From assembly GCA_034436355.1 (NCBI GenBank), contig DAOTVQ010000016.1:62001-126000 (forward strand): a DNA stretch of 64,000 nt, written 5' to 3'. The DNA comes from CP2-2F sp034436355 (lineage in GTDB: Bacteria > Chloroflexota > Anaerolineae > Aggregatilineales > UBA2796). The notes under the pieces are model-generated. The model ran no database searches. It was not told where the DNA came from and was given only the letters and a program-made list of their open reading frames with translations. The number at the start of each line of letters is the position of its first letter. Position 1 is the stretch's first letter. This document shows positions 18,939 to 26,498 of this stretch, in pieces. The translations under genes were made by a program, and so were the position numbers.

Positions 18939-19552
18939 ATGTCTGAGGATACACAAGCCCTAGCCCATATTCAGTCGCTGATCGATCAACTCGATAGTGC
19001 TGATCCCTTTGCCGCAAGCGCCCTAACCCGACAACTGCTTGCTTATGGCACATTGGCGGTGCCTGAACTGCTAGACGCCTTATCCTACACACGCTTACCG
19101 CGCAGCTGGCGGGCTGCCAACATCCTTGCTCACATTGACGATATACGCTGGTTCGTGCCAATGGTGATGGCAGTGCGCGCCGAAAATCCGCTGTTGGGAC
19201 ATGCGGCTGCCAATGCGCTTGCCAAGCGCTACCCGCATGAGGCGTTGCGCCGTTGGTGGCAGCCTTGCCGTTTTGCCATGCCATTGTGCAGCTTCGGATT
19301 ATCGCTATTCTAGAGGAGTTGCATGCGATTGAGGCTGTGCCGCAGTTGATCGAACTGCTTGCCCTCGCTGATTCGGCAACCATGCGCGCCACCATTTTGC
19401 AGGCACTCAGCACACTGGGCGATAAGAGCCTGATCAGCATCGCACGGCAATACCTCGAAGATACCGATCCGCACGTTCGTAAGCGCGCACGTAAGTGCCT
19501 AACCAGCTTTGGTGTTGCAGTGGATGACACCGGCAGCTTGGTGCAGCCGTAG
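18939..19552 (+). pseudogene. HEAT-repeat-like protein gene with a single frame break
   Basis: The frame from ATG 18939 encodes HEAT-like helices (VPELLDALSYTRLPRSWRAA) until about codon 105, then leaves the pattern and stops at 19313. The next frame, from about 19253 to the stop at 19552, continues the same pattern (AVPQLIELLALADSATMRAT, then DPHVRKRARKCL). Adding one T to the TT at 19253-19254 joins the halves as RRLVAALPF and yields one protein of about 204 residues. HEAT repeats act as protein-binding scaffolds, and the gene sits inside a row of receivers. It is either a broken gene or a sequence error; no slippery run is present to suggest programmed shifting. Confidence 0.65.
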
Positions 19553-19575
19553 TGCTTTCCGCAAAGGACTTTACC

Positions 19576-19983
19576 ATGATCTTAAGGGGAAAACGCATCT
19601 TCTACTTTGAAGATGACATGAAAAATCGAGCAATTGTGCAGTTGATCCTTGAGCGCGAGGGTGCCGTAATGGGCTTTGAGCGCTGGGGCGGACGGGAAGT
19701 GCTGCCGCGTTTGCACGCCTTCGCGCCGATAGACCTGATCCTGCTGGACTTGATGTTCCCGAACGGTGTGAGCGGCTACCACGTTTACGATGTCATCCGT
19801 GCAGAGGCAGCCTTTGCCCAAGTGCCAATTGTGGCAATCTCTGCCTCTGATCCTGCCGTTGAACTGCCTAAAACACGCGCCAAAGGCTTTTCGGGCTTCA
19901 TCGGTAAGCCGATCAGCCTGCGCGATTTTCCGCTGCAAATTGCCGCCGTCCTGAATGGTCAATCAATTTGGCATCTCGCCTGA
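19576..19983 (+). CDS. Stand-alone receiver protein
   Basis: About 135 residues from ATG 19576, with AAAGGA 7 nt upstream. Receiver hallmarks: YFEDD, phospho-Asp in LILLDLMFP, Ser in AISAS and Lys in FIGKPIS. It ends with LNGQSIWHLA. The longer frame from GTG 19552 adds residues not typical of receivers. It follows the HEAT gene closely and overlaps nothing. Confidence 0.88.
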   Translation: MILRGKRIFYFEDDMKNRAIVQLILEREGAVMGFERWGGREVLPRLHAFAPIDLILLDLMFPNGVSGYHVYDVIRAEAAFAQVPIVAISASDPAVELPKTRAKGFSGFIGKPISLRDFPLQIAAVLNGQSIWHLA

Positions 19984-20008
19984 CCCTGCAACAAAAGGAA
20001 TACTCAGC

Positions 20009-20395
20009 ATGAACACTTCGCACGCCCTAATCATTGATGATAATCAGCTCAACATTGATGTTTTGGTCATGCTGTTAACGCAGCAAGGTATGACCTACAC
20101 TGCGGTGCGCTCGATTAAGGAAGTGGCGGCGCTGCTCGATAATTTGCCGCCGCTGCGGGTCATCTTCCTCGATCTGGAGTTCCCAAACGGCAACGGCTTC
20201 AACCTAATTGGCAGCCTGATAGCACACCCTGCCGTGCGGAATGTGCCAATCGTGGCGTACAGCGTGCATACCAGCGAGCTTGAGCGCGCTCGTCAGCATG
20301 GTTTCCACAGCTTTTTGGGCAAGCCGCTGAATGTGCAGCGCTTTCCCGATCAACTGGCACGCATTCTAAGCGGGCAATCGGTCTGGGAAGTTTAG
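20009..20395 (+). CDS. Stand-alone receiver protein
   Basis: About 128 residues from ATG 20009, preceded by AAAAGGAA. Receiver residues: IIDDN, phospho-Asp in VIFLDLEFP, Ser in VAYSVH and Lys in FLGKPLN. It ends with LSGQSVWEV. Third receiver in the tandem; likely a paralogue of the 19576 gene, with which it shares the FPNG motif after the phospho-Asp and the C-terminal tail. Confidence 0.88.
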   Translation: MNTSHALIIDDNQLNIDVLVMLLTQQGMTYTAVRSIKEVAALLDNLPPLRVIFLDLEFPNGNGFNLIGSLIAHPAVRNVPIVAYSVHTSELERARQHGFHSFLGKPLNVQRFPDQLARILSGQSVWEV

Positions 20396-20430
20396 CCGCT
20401 CACCTGCGCGCCAAAATGCCCTAAGCATGT

Positions 20431-20436
20431 TATACT
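20431..20436 (+). promoter_or_regulatory. Extended -10 promoter element
   Basis: TGTTATACT gives a TG-n-TATACT extended -10 element, 40 nt before the ATG of the membrane protein gene. A -35 match is poor. Confidence 0.35.
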
Positions 20437-20475
20437 GCGTTGGCGCTATCCGAGTGCCGCGCAGTAAGAGAGAGC

Positions 20476-20955
20476 ATGGATAACTCGCACAAGTTCGCAC
20501 AATTGGGCATCATCGTTGCGCTGTTAGGCGGCGTGATCACCTTCATCGGCTTGTTTCCAAGCGTGGTTAGCTTGGAGGCAAGCGCCGGCGTGGGTGTGCT
20601 GCAAGTGCTGGCAATTTTGGCGGGCTTTTCCATCCTGATCAGCGGCGTGTATATCTTTGCTCAAGCCACCTACTATCCAAATCGGCGGCACAACCTTGCC
20701 CAAAAAATCGGCGTGCGCCTGAGCATGACCGGCATCGTGTTGGCAACAGCAATCGGCTTGGCAGATGTGCTGGGCTTTGGCTCAAACTCACCGCTGATTG
20801 GGCAGCGCCCAACGCTCGGACCTTGGCAAACAGGCGGTATGATTGGCAGCTTCATCATTGCCTCGTTGGGTGTGCTGATCTTCGTCTTGCTTGGTGAAAA
20901 CGCCCCAGATGATCCTGATCAGCCGCATGATCCCGATGATACGATTGTGTTCTAG
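20476..20955 (+). CDS. Small four-helix membrane protein
   Basis: About 159 residues from ATG 20476. Four hydrophobic segments are visible: around LGIIVALLGGVITFIGLFP, VGVLQVLAILAGFSILISG, RLSMTGIVLATAIGLADVL and GGMIGSFIIASLGVLIFVLL. The C-terminal tail is acidic with Asp-Pro repeats (PDDPDQPHDPDD). I do not recognise the family. It ends 4 nt into the convergent photolyase gene. Confidence 0.75.
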   Translation: MDNSHKFAQLGIIVALLGGVITFIGLFPSVVSLEASAGVGVLQVLAILAGFSILISGVYIFAQATYYPNRRHNLAQKIGVRLSMTGIVLATAIGLADVLGFGSNSPLIGQRPTLGPWQTGGMIGSFIIASLGVLIFVLLGENAPDDPDQPHDPDDTIVF

Positions 20956-22400
20956 GCTGTATCTTTATCCTGTTTGGCTGCGCCATACATGCGCAGCGCT
21001 TTTTCCCGCTGCGCGCTGTGATCCACAATCGGCGGCGGATAGTCACGCCCGATCAGCACGCCAAAATGGCGCTGTTCCGCCGCGCTCATGCTGAAGGGCG
21101 CATGAATGAATTTGGCGGGCAACTTTGCCAGTTCGGGCAGCCAGCGCCGAATGTAATTGCCTTCGGGATCGAACTTCTCTGACTGGGCGACGGGGTTAAA
21201 AATGCGGAAATAGGGCGCGGCATCTGTGCCTGTGCCAGCCGTCCACTGCCAGCCACCAACGTTATTCGCCACATCGCCATCCAGCAAGTGCTGCATGAAG
21301 AAGCGCTCGCCATGCCGCCAATCGCACAGCAAATCCTTGCACAGGAAGGACGCCACAATCATGCGGCTGCGGTTGTGCATCCAGCCGGTGTGCAGCAGTT
21401 GGCGCAGGGCGGCATCCACCACAGGATAGCCCGTGCGTGCCTCACGCCATGCCGCCAAATGCGCGGGATTATCTTCCCATTGCACGGCGTCATAGGCGGG
21501 TCGGAAGTTATGGCGGACGCTGTGCGGATAACGCGCCAAGACTTGATAGTAAAACTCTCGCCAGACGATCTCGTTCACCCAAACATCAGCGCCTTTGCGC
21601 GCCGATTCATCAGCGGCGGCGGCACGCGCTTGCTGCGCGGCGTGGTAGCACGTCCGTGCGCTGATCATGCCAAAGCGCAAGTATGGGCTAAGGGCAGAGG
21701 TGCCGTCTTCCGCCATGAGATCACGCCGCTCGTGGTAGCGATAAATCGGCGCGGCGATGAACTGCGCTAAGCGGCGCTGTGCCTCTGCCTCAGTTGGCGC
21801 ACCGATGGGCTGTGGTGCTGGTTGCTCACCAACGGGGATAGGCAGGCTTGGCAGCGCGGCAAATTCAGCAGGCAGGCGCAGCTTGGCGCGCAGTTCGTCA
21901 GGGATGGGATAGGGTTGCGGTTTGGGCAGGGCTTCCCATGCGCGGCGAAAGGGCGAATAGACATCATAGGGCTTGCCGCTTTTGCTTGGCACTTCATGCG
22001 GCTCGTGGATGAGCAGATCGGCGCAGTCGTGTGCGATCAAGCCGCGTTCGCGCAAGGCGCGCCGCACGGCTGCGTCGCGCTTCACAGCATAGGGACTGTA
22101 ATCGCGGTTGAAGACGACGCCTTCAGCGCCACTTTCGGCGCACAGGCTGAGCAATGCCTGATCAGGGCTGCCTTCACGAACAATCAAGCGCGATCCGTGT
22201 GCGCGCAGCGAGTCGTCTATGGCGCGCAAAGCGTCGAAAAGCCACGCCATCCGCGCACCGCGCAAGCGTTCGGCGCTCAGCAGGGCTGTGTCGAGAATAA
22301 AGACGGGCAGCACATGCTCAGCGCTCGTGAGCGCGTAGTGCAGGGCGGCGTTATCGTTCAGGCGCAGGTCGCGGCGCAGCCACCAGATTAGGCGATTCAT
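20952..22400 (-). CDS. phrB: Deoxyribodipyrimidine photolyase (class I)
   Basis: About 482 residues starting at ATG 22400 (MNRLIWWLRRDLRLNDN, the standard photolyase opening); the frame upstream to 22448 is not family-like. The FAD-binding half has the conserved block GGWQWTAGTGTDAAPYFRIF and the following FNP/KFDP region, as in CPD photolyases. The enzyme repairs UV cyclobutane dimers using blue light and FADH-. No cofactor genes are adjacent. It suggests an organism exposed to light. Confidence 0.94.
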   Translation of the reverse strand: MNRLIWWLRRDLRLNDNAALHYALTSAEHVLPVFILDTALLSAERLRGARMAWLFDALRAIDDSLRAHGSRLIVREGSPDQALLSLCAESGAEGVVFNRDYSPYAVKRDAAVRRALRERGLIAHDCADLLIHEPHEVPSKSGKPYDVYSPFRRAWEALPKPQPYPIPDELRAKLRLPAEFAALPSLPIPVGEQPAPQPIGAPTEAEAQRRLAQFIAAPIYRYHERRDLMAEDGTSALSPYLRFGMISARTCYHAAQQARAAAADESARKGADVWVNEIVWREFYYQVLARYPHSVRHNFRPAYDAVQWEDNPAHLAAWREARTGYPVVDAALRQLLHTGWMHNRSRMIVASFLCKDLLCDWRHGERFFMQHLLDGDVANNVGGWQWTAGTGTDAAPYFRIFNPVAQSEKFDPEGNYIRRWLPELAKLPAKFIHAPFSMSAAEQRHFGVLIGRDYPPPIVDHSAQREKALRMYGAAKQDKDTA

Positions 22401-22483
22401 AGGCGGCGAAAAATCCTCACACGGTTTGCGGTGAGAAGATTTTCGCAATATGGTGAGCCAAATGGCAACTTGGCAGCGTGTGG

Positions 22484-23047
22484 CTAGAAGAGCAATTTAT
22501 CATGCTCAGAGCGATAGAGCATCAAGAGTTTCTTGTCGCTATAAGTTTCTTGGCTATGCCCTGCCACGGTAACCGTATGTTTTCCGAAGATAGCATCGCT
22601 GTTCGGCGGATCAAAACGGTAGGTGATATGGAATGTGGTTTCAGGGTCGTTGTCAGAGTCCGTTCCCCATTCACGCTTCACATTGGTTATTTCACCGATC
22701 AGCAGCACACCTTCGCGCCACAGCCGCGTCATCCGATCCGCATAATTGGCTGCACCAAAGAGGAAGCCCAAGCCAATAACGAACGCACCGATGCCAAACA
22801 GCAGGGCAAGTTCAGGTGAGCCGTCAATGTTCTTGCGTTGCTCAGGCGAAATTACTATGAAAAGTATTAAGCTGCCCATCAAGCACATAAATGCACCAAT
22901 AATCAGGCTAAGCGGCAGATCGAGCATTGAAATGCCCTTACCTTCGCGCAGTCGTGTGAATACTCTTCGATTGCTTTGTGTGAAAACAATCCCTGAAACA
23001 GGGAGAAGTTGCAGCACTTCACGGTTACGCTCAGCAAAATTAGCCAT
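22484..23047 (-). CDS. DUF3592-like membrane protein
   Basis: About 187 residues. Start at ATG 23047 is preferred because GAGGA lies upstream at proper spacing; the ATG at 23056 touches that site. Two hydrophobic segments (around LSLIIGAFMCLMGSLILFIV and LALLFGIGAFVIGLGFLFG) are followed by the sequence RLWREGVLLIGEITNVK and a beta-rich region with TFHITYRF, typical of DUF3592-like proteins. It is paralogous to the next upstream gene. Function unknown. Confidence 0.7.
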   Translation of the reverse strand: MANFAERNREVLQLLPVSGIVFTQSNRRVFTRLREGKGISMLDLPLSLIIGAFMCLMGSLILFIVISPEQRKNIDGSPELALLFGIGAFVIGLGFLFGAANYADRMTRLWREGVLLIGEITNVKREWGTDSDNDPETTFHITYRFDPPNSDAIFGKHTVTVAGHSQETYSDKKLLMLYRSEHDKLLF

Positions 23048-23063
23048 AATACACATCCTCTAT

Positions 23064-23579
23064 CTAAAGCATTAGGAAATCTTGCAGTGTGCGGCGCAGC
23101 ATCAGCAGTTTAGTCTGTTGATTCACGTAAACCGTACCGCTTTTGCTGATCTTAAGCACACCTTGAATCGGCTCGCCATCGGGTACTGCAAAGCGGTAAG
23201 TGATCCAAATATACGTTTCACCATCTTCGCTATCTGGCTTAAAGACAGTTTTCACATCGGCAATTTCGCCGATTAACAGCACACCTTCTGACCAAAGGCG
23301 CTTCACCCGATTGGTCTGCCATGCAGCACGGAAAAGCGCATAGGCACCAACGCAAATTAGGAGAATGCTGAGGATGGTCTGATCCAGAAAGTTGGTGAGT
23401 AATGCGGCGCTACCTAACCCAATAGCGCCGATAGCTGCCAGCAATTCGCCATCAAAGAGATGCATTGGTTTGCCACGCTGAAGGTGGGCAAGGCGCTTTT
23501 TGCTGATTGAGACCAAAAACACGGTGGAAAGGTCTTGGCTTTGCAGCGTTCTGAGATTTTGCGCTGAGAAATCTTGCAT
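23064..23579 (-). CDS. DUF3592-like membrane protein, paralogue
   Basis: About 171 residues; ATG 23579 and GTG 23591 are both possible starts. Same layout as its neighbour: two membrane segments, then RLWSEGVLLIGEIADVK and WITYRF, ending in a basic/hydrophobic tail. The gap to the downstream paralogue is 16 nt, so the pair is an operon. Function unknown. Confidence 0.7.
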   Translation of the reverse strand: MQDFSAQNLRTLQSQDLSTVFLVSISKKRLAHLQRGKPMHLFDGELLAAIGAIGLGSAALLTNFLDQTILSILLICVGAYALFRAAWQTNRVKRLWSEGVLLIGEIADVKTVFKPDSEDGETYIWITYRFAVPDGEPIQGVLKISKSGTVYVNQQTKLLMLRRTLQDFLML

Positions 23580-23711
23580 CAAAAAATCCACTAACCTGCT
23601 GTTAACAATTCAACCATAACAGCATACAGTTAAGCGGCTGTTAAGTAAACGTAAAAAATGCCGCACAGCACTGCCGTGCGGCATTCAATGTTTCGGGCGT
23701 GCGGTCTTTGT

Positions 23712-24692
23712 TTACTCAGCGCCGCCGACAGGCTGCACGCTCAGTGGACGGTTGCCCAGCACACCTTCAATGGCGCGCAGCACATCCTCTGAGAGTTTAA
23801 GGTCAGCCGCCTTCAGGTTATCCTCAAGCTGGCTGACCTTCGTTGCGCCCATGATCGCGCTGGAAACGCCGCTGTGGCGCAGCGTCCACGCTAGGGCAAG
23901 CTGAGAGCGCGTCACACCGAGATCATCGGCAATCTGCTTCAAATTCCGCACGCGCTGCACATTTTCTTCAGTCATCATGCGCTCTTTTGCCCAGTCCTCA
24001 CGCGCAAAGCGTGAATCGGCTGGCACGCCTTCATCATATTTGCCCGTCAACATGCCGAAGGCAAGCGGTGACCATAACACCAACCCGATGCCGTGCTGCA
24101 CGGCTGTGGGCAGGATGTCCGTCTCGAAATGCTCACGGTAGAGCATTGAATACTGCGGCTGTTCCACCTGCGGCGGATACAAGCCGTAGCGCTCACACAG
24201 GGCGCACGCCTCGCGCAGTTGTGCGCCCGTCCAGACTGACGTTCCCCAGTACAGCACTTTGCCCATGCGGATCAGATCATCCATGGCACGGATCGTCTCG
24301 ATCATGGGCGTTTCGGGATCGGGACGGTGGCAGAAATACATATCCACATAATCCGTGCCGAGCCGTTGCAGCGATTTATCAATGCTCTCGAAGATGTGCT
24401 TGCGCGATAAGCCGCGATCATTGACATCATCGCTCATTGACCAAAAAACTTTGGTGGCGATCACCAGTGTGTGGCGCGGAAACTGTTTCAGCACCGCACC
24501 CATTTGCTTTTCAGCCTCGCCACGTCCGTAAACATCTGCCAGATCGAAGTAGTTCACGCCGTTGGCATAGGCATATTCCACAACGCGGCGGGCTTCCTCC
24601 TCCGCCACTTTGCCTTCACCATAGTTAATCCAGCCGCCAAAGCTAAGCGCGCTGACCTTCATACCGGCAGCGCCAAGCCTTCTGTATTGCAT
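23712..24692 (-). CDS. Aldo/keto reductase (Kv-beta/YghZ-like)
   Basis: About 326 residues from ATG 24692, which has AAAGGA 7 nt upstream. The aldo/keto reductase tetrad is present: Asp and Tyr in FDLADVYGRGEAE, Lys in IATKVFW and His in MYFCHRPD. The C-terminal NADPH-binding region includes SSAIMGATKVSQLEDN. The whole sequence is like the voltage-gated potassium channel beta-subunit group of NADPH-dependent aldehyde/ketone reductases. It is a single gene. Confidence 0.92.
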   Translation of the reverse strand: MQYRRLGAAGMKVSALSFGGWINYGEGKVAEEEARRVVEYAYANGVNYFDLADVYGRGEAEKQMGAVLKQFPRHTLVIATKVFWSMSDDVNDRGLSRKHIFESIDKSLQRLGTDYVDMYFCHRPDPETPMIETIRAMDDLIRMGKVLYWGTSVWTGAQLREACALCERYGLYPPQVEQPQYSMLYREHFETDILPTAVQHGIGLVLWSPLAFGMLTGKYDEGVPADSRFAREDWAKERMMTEENVQRVRNLKQIADDLGVTRSQLALAWTLRHSGVSSAIMGATKVSQLEDNLKAADLKLSEDVLRAIEGVLGNRPLSVQPVGGAE

Positions 24693-24816
24693 CGAAAATC
24701 CTTTCTGCACAGCAGGTTACACGCCTAATTATATGCCATGCGGGTGAATTTGCCCTGCACATGGCGAACCACTGAGGGGATAAGGCGCAGAGGCTAAAAC
24801 AAAAGCAAACTAAGGC

Positions 24817-24822
24817 TATAAT
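24817..24822 (+). promoter_or_regulatory. -10 box for the Rrf2 gene
   Basis: Consensus TATAAT at 24817-24822, 36 nt before the ATG. The -35 region is weak, as is common for promoters with activator or self-regulating repressor control. Confidence 0.4.
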
Positions 24823-24857
24823 AGAACTTACCTTTTATTGCCCGATGGGATTTTACG

Positions 24858-25259
24858 ATGAAGCTCTCTTCACGCAGTGAATACGCCCTTTTAGCACTGG
24901 TTTATCTGGGGCGCCAAGCCCCTGAGCAGCACACTTCAGTCGAGAAGATTGCACAGGCGCAAAGCATTCCGCCCAAATTTCTAGAGCAAATCCTTCTAAC
25001 GCTCAAGCGCGGCGGCTATTTGGCAAGCCTGAAAGGGCAGCGCGGCGGCTCCCGCCTTGCAAAAGCAGCCAACACCATTACCATTGCCGAAATTGTGCGC
25101 CTGCTGGACGGTCCGCTCGCGCCGAGCGAAACCGTCAGCAAAAATTTTTACCGCGCTACGCCTATCCAAAAAGAGGCTGCGCTGGTGGCGCTTTTCACCC
25201 GTGTGCGCGATTGCGTGCTGGAGATTATGGAAAAGACCACCCTCGCCGATCTTTTGTAG
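24858..25259 (+). CDS. Rrf2-family transcription regulator without cluster cysteines
   Basis: A 133-residue winged-helix protein with the Rrf2 opening MKLSSRSEYALLALVYL, recognition region KFLEQILLTLKRGGYLAS and wing KGQRGGSRLA. The three Cys that bind [2Fe-2S] in IscR/NsrR are missing; the only Cys lies in RVRDCVLEI. It therefore probably senses a signal other than a cluster, or acts through protein contacts, as in CymR. Its target may be itself or the adjacent chelatase gene; this is inference. Confidence 0.9.
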   Translation: MKLSSRSEYALLALVYLGRQAPEQHTSVEKIAQAQSIPPKFLEQILLTLKRGGYLASLKGQRGGSRLAKAANTITIAEIVRLLDGPLAPSETVSKNFYRATPIQKEAALVALFTRVRDCVLEIMEKTTLADLL

Positions 25260-25344
25260 TGGCGCACTAAAACATACGCGGATGGGCAGGCTTTAAGCGC
25301 CTGCCTTAACGACACCCACTCTGTTCATTCCTGCACAAAGGCGT

Positions 25345-25350
25345 TATACT
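25345..25350 (+). promoter_or_regulatory. Possible -10 box for the chelatase gene
   Basis: TATACT at 25345-25350, about 42 nt before ATG 25392; -35 region not convincing. Confidence 0.3.
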
Positions 25351-25391
25351 TGTGCCATTCTCCGCAACAACCGAGTAGGTATAGAATCCCG

Positions 25392-26498
25392 ATGGCTAGA
25401 CAATCCGTGTATCCTTTCACCGCTATTGTTGGGCAGGATCGCATGAAACTTGCCCTCAGCCTGAACGCGATCAACCCTAGCATTGGCGGCGTGTTGATCC
25501 GCGGTGAGCGCGGCACAGCCAAATCTACGGCAGTGCGTGCGCTGGCAGCCTTGCTGCCCGAAATCCGCGTGGTGGCAGATTGCCCCTTCAGCTGCGATCC
25601 TGATCGCCCCGATCAACTCTGTGATGACTGCCGCGCACGCCTAGCGCGTGGCGAAGACCTGCCTGTTGCCATCCGCAAAATTCGCATGGTGGATTTGCCC
25701 GTCAGCGCTACGGAAGATCGCGTGGTTGGCACGCTGGATATTGAGAAGGCGATCAAAAAAGGCGAGCGCCACTTTGATCCCGGCGTGCTGGCGGCAACCA
25801 ATCGCGGCATTCTGTACGTGGATGAGGTGAACCTACTCGATGATCATGTGGTGGACTTGCTGCTCGATTCCGCTGCGATGGGCGTGAACACCGTTGAGCG
25901 CGAAGGCATTAGCTTTCAGCACCCTGCGCGCTTCATCTTGGTTGGCACCATGAACCCTGAAGAAGGCGATCTGCGCCCGCAACTGCTGGATCGCTTCGCC
26001 CTCTCTGTCGAGGTGCGCGGCATTACGACGCCGCGTGAGCGCATGGCGATCCTTGAGCGTCACATCGCCTTTGATGCCGATGCCGATGCCTTTCGCGGCG
26101 CATGGCAAGCCTCTGAGCAGAAGCTGAGCAATGAAATTGACGCCGCCCGCCGCATTGTGGATCAGGTTGCCTACACCAGCCGCGATCTGTTCACGATTGC
26201 CAACCTGACCGCCAGCCTGCATGTGGATGGTCACCGTGCCGATCTGGTCATCTTGAAGGCAGCCCGCGCCCATGCTGCCCTTGAAGGGCGCACGCGCATC
26301 AGCGAGCGCGATATTATGATTGCCGCTGAACTGGCACTGCCACACCGCCTGAAGCGCGGTCCCTTCAATGAGGCACAGGCAAGCCTGAACAATCTTGAAG
26401 ATCGCGTTCAGCAGTTGCAATCACAGTATGAGGAAACTGACGAGACGCAGGCAGCCCCGCAGAGCGCTGACTCCGATAAAAAAAAAGTGAGTCCGTAA
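25392..26498 (+). CDS. chlD: Mg/Co-chelatase AAA+ subunit: unshifted product of a chlD-type gene
   Basis: In the zero frame this is a 368-residue ChlI/BchI-like AAA+ ATPase: Walker A GERGTAKST, the insert DRPDQLCDDC, Walker B ILYVDEVNLLDD, arginine finger/sensor region QLLDRFALSV. All ATPase residues are intact. The protein ends 4 codons after a run of nine A (26478-26486). A -1 shift on that run opens the frame with an acidic/Pro-rich linker and a VWA domain, giving a 683-residue ChlD. Published work (Antonov, 2020) proposes that such chlD genes make both the small and medium chelatase subunits from one gene in cobalamin producers lacking chlI. ATG 25392 gives the standard start (the frame opens earlier at 25350). 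Confidence 0.85.
   Translation: MARQSVYPFTAIVGQDRMKLALSLNAINPSIGGVLIRGERGTAKSTAVRALAALLPEIRVVADCPFSCDPDRPDQLCDDCRARLARGEDLPVAIRKIRMVDLPVSATEDRVVGTLDIEKAIKKGERHFDPGVLAATNRGILYVDEVNLLDDHVVDLLLDSAAMGVNTVEREGISFQHPARFILVGTMNPEEGDLRPQLLDRFALSVEVRGITTPRERMAILERHIAFDADADAFRGAWQASEQKLSNEIDAARRIVDQVAYTSRDLFTIANLTASLHVDGHRADLVILKAARAHAALEGRTRISERDIMIAAELALPHRLKRGPFNEAQASLNNLEDRVQQLQSQYEETDETQAAPQSADSDKKKVSP
26478..26487 (+). promoter_or_regulatory. A9-G slippery run at the I/D frame junction
   Basis: Nine A followed by G. The zero frame reads GAT AAA AAA AAA GTG AGT CCG TAA. Moving back one base reads AAA then AGT GAG TCC GTA and enters the VWA frame, which itself has a TAA at 26477-26479 just before the run. 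The run suits transcriptional slippage and also -1 ribosomal slippage on A_AAA_AAA. A short stem TCCG/CGGA (26492-26505) follows; no strong upstream Shine-Dalgarno-like stimulator was seen. Confidence 0.6.
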
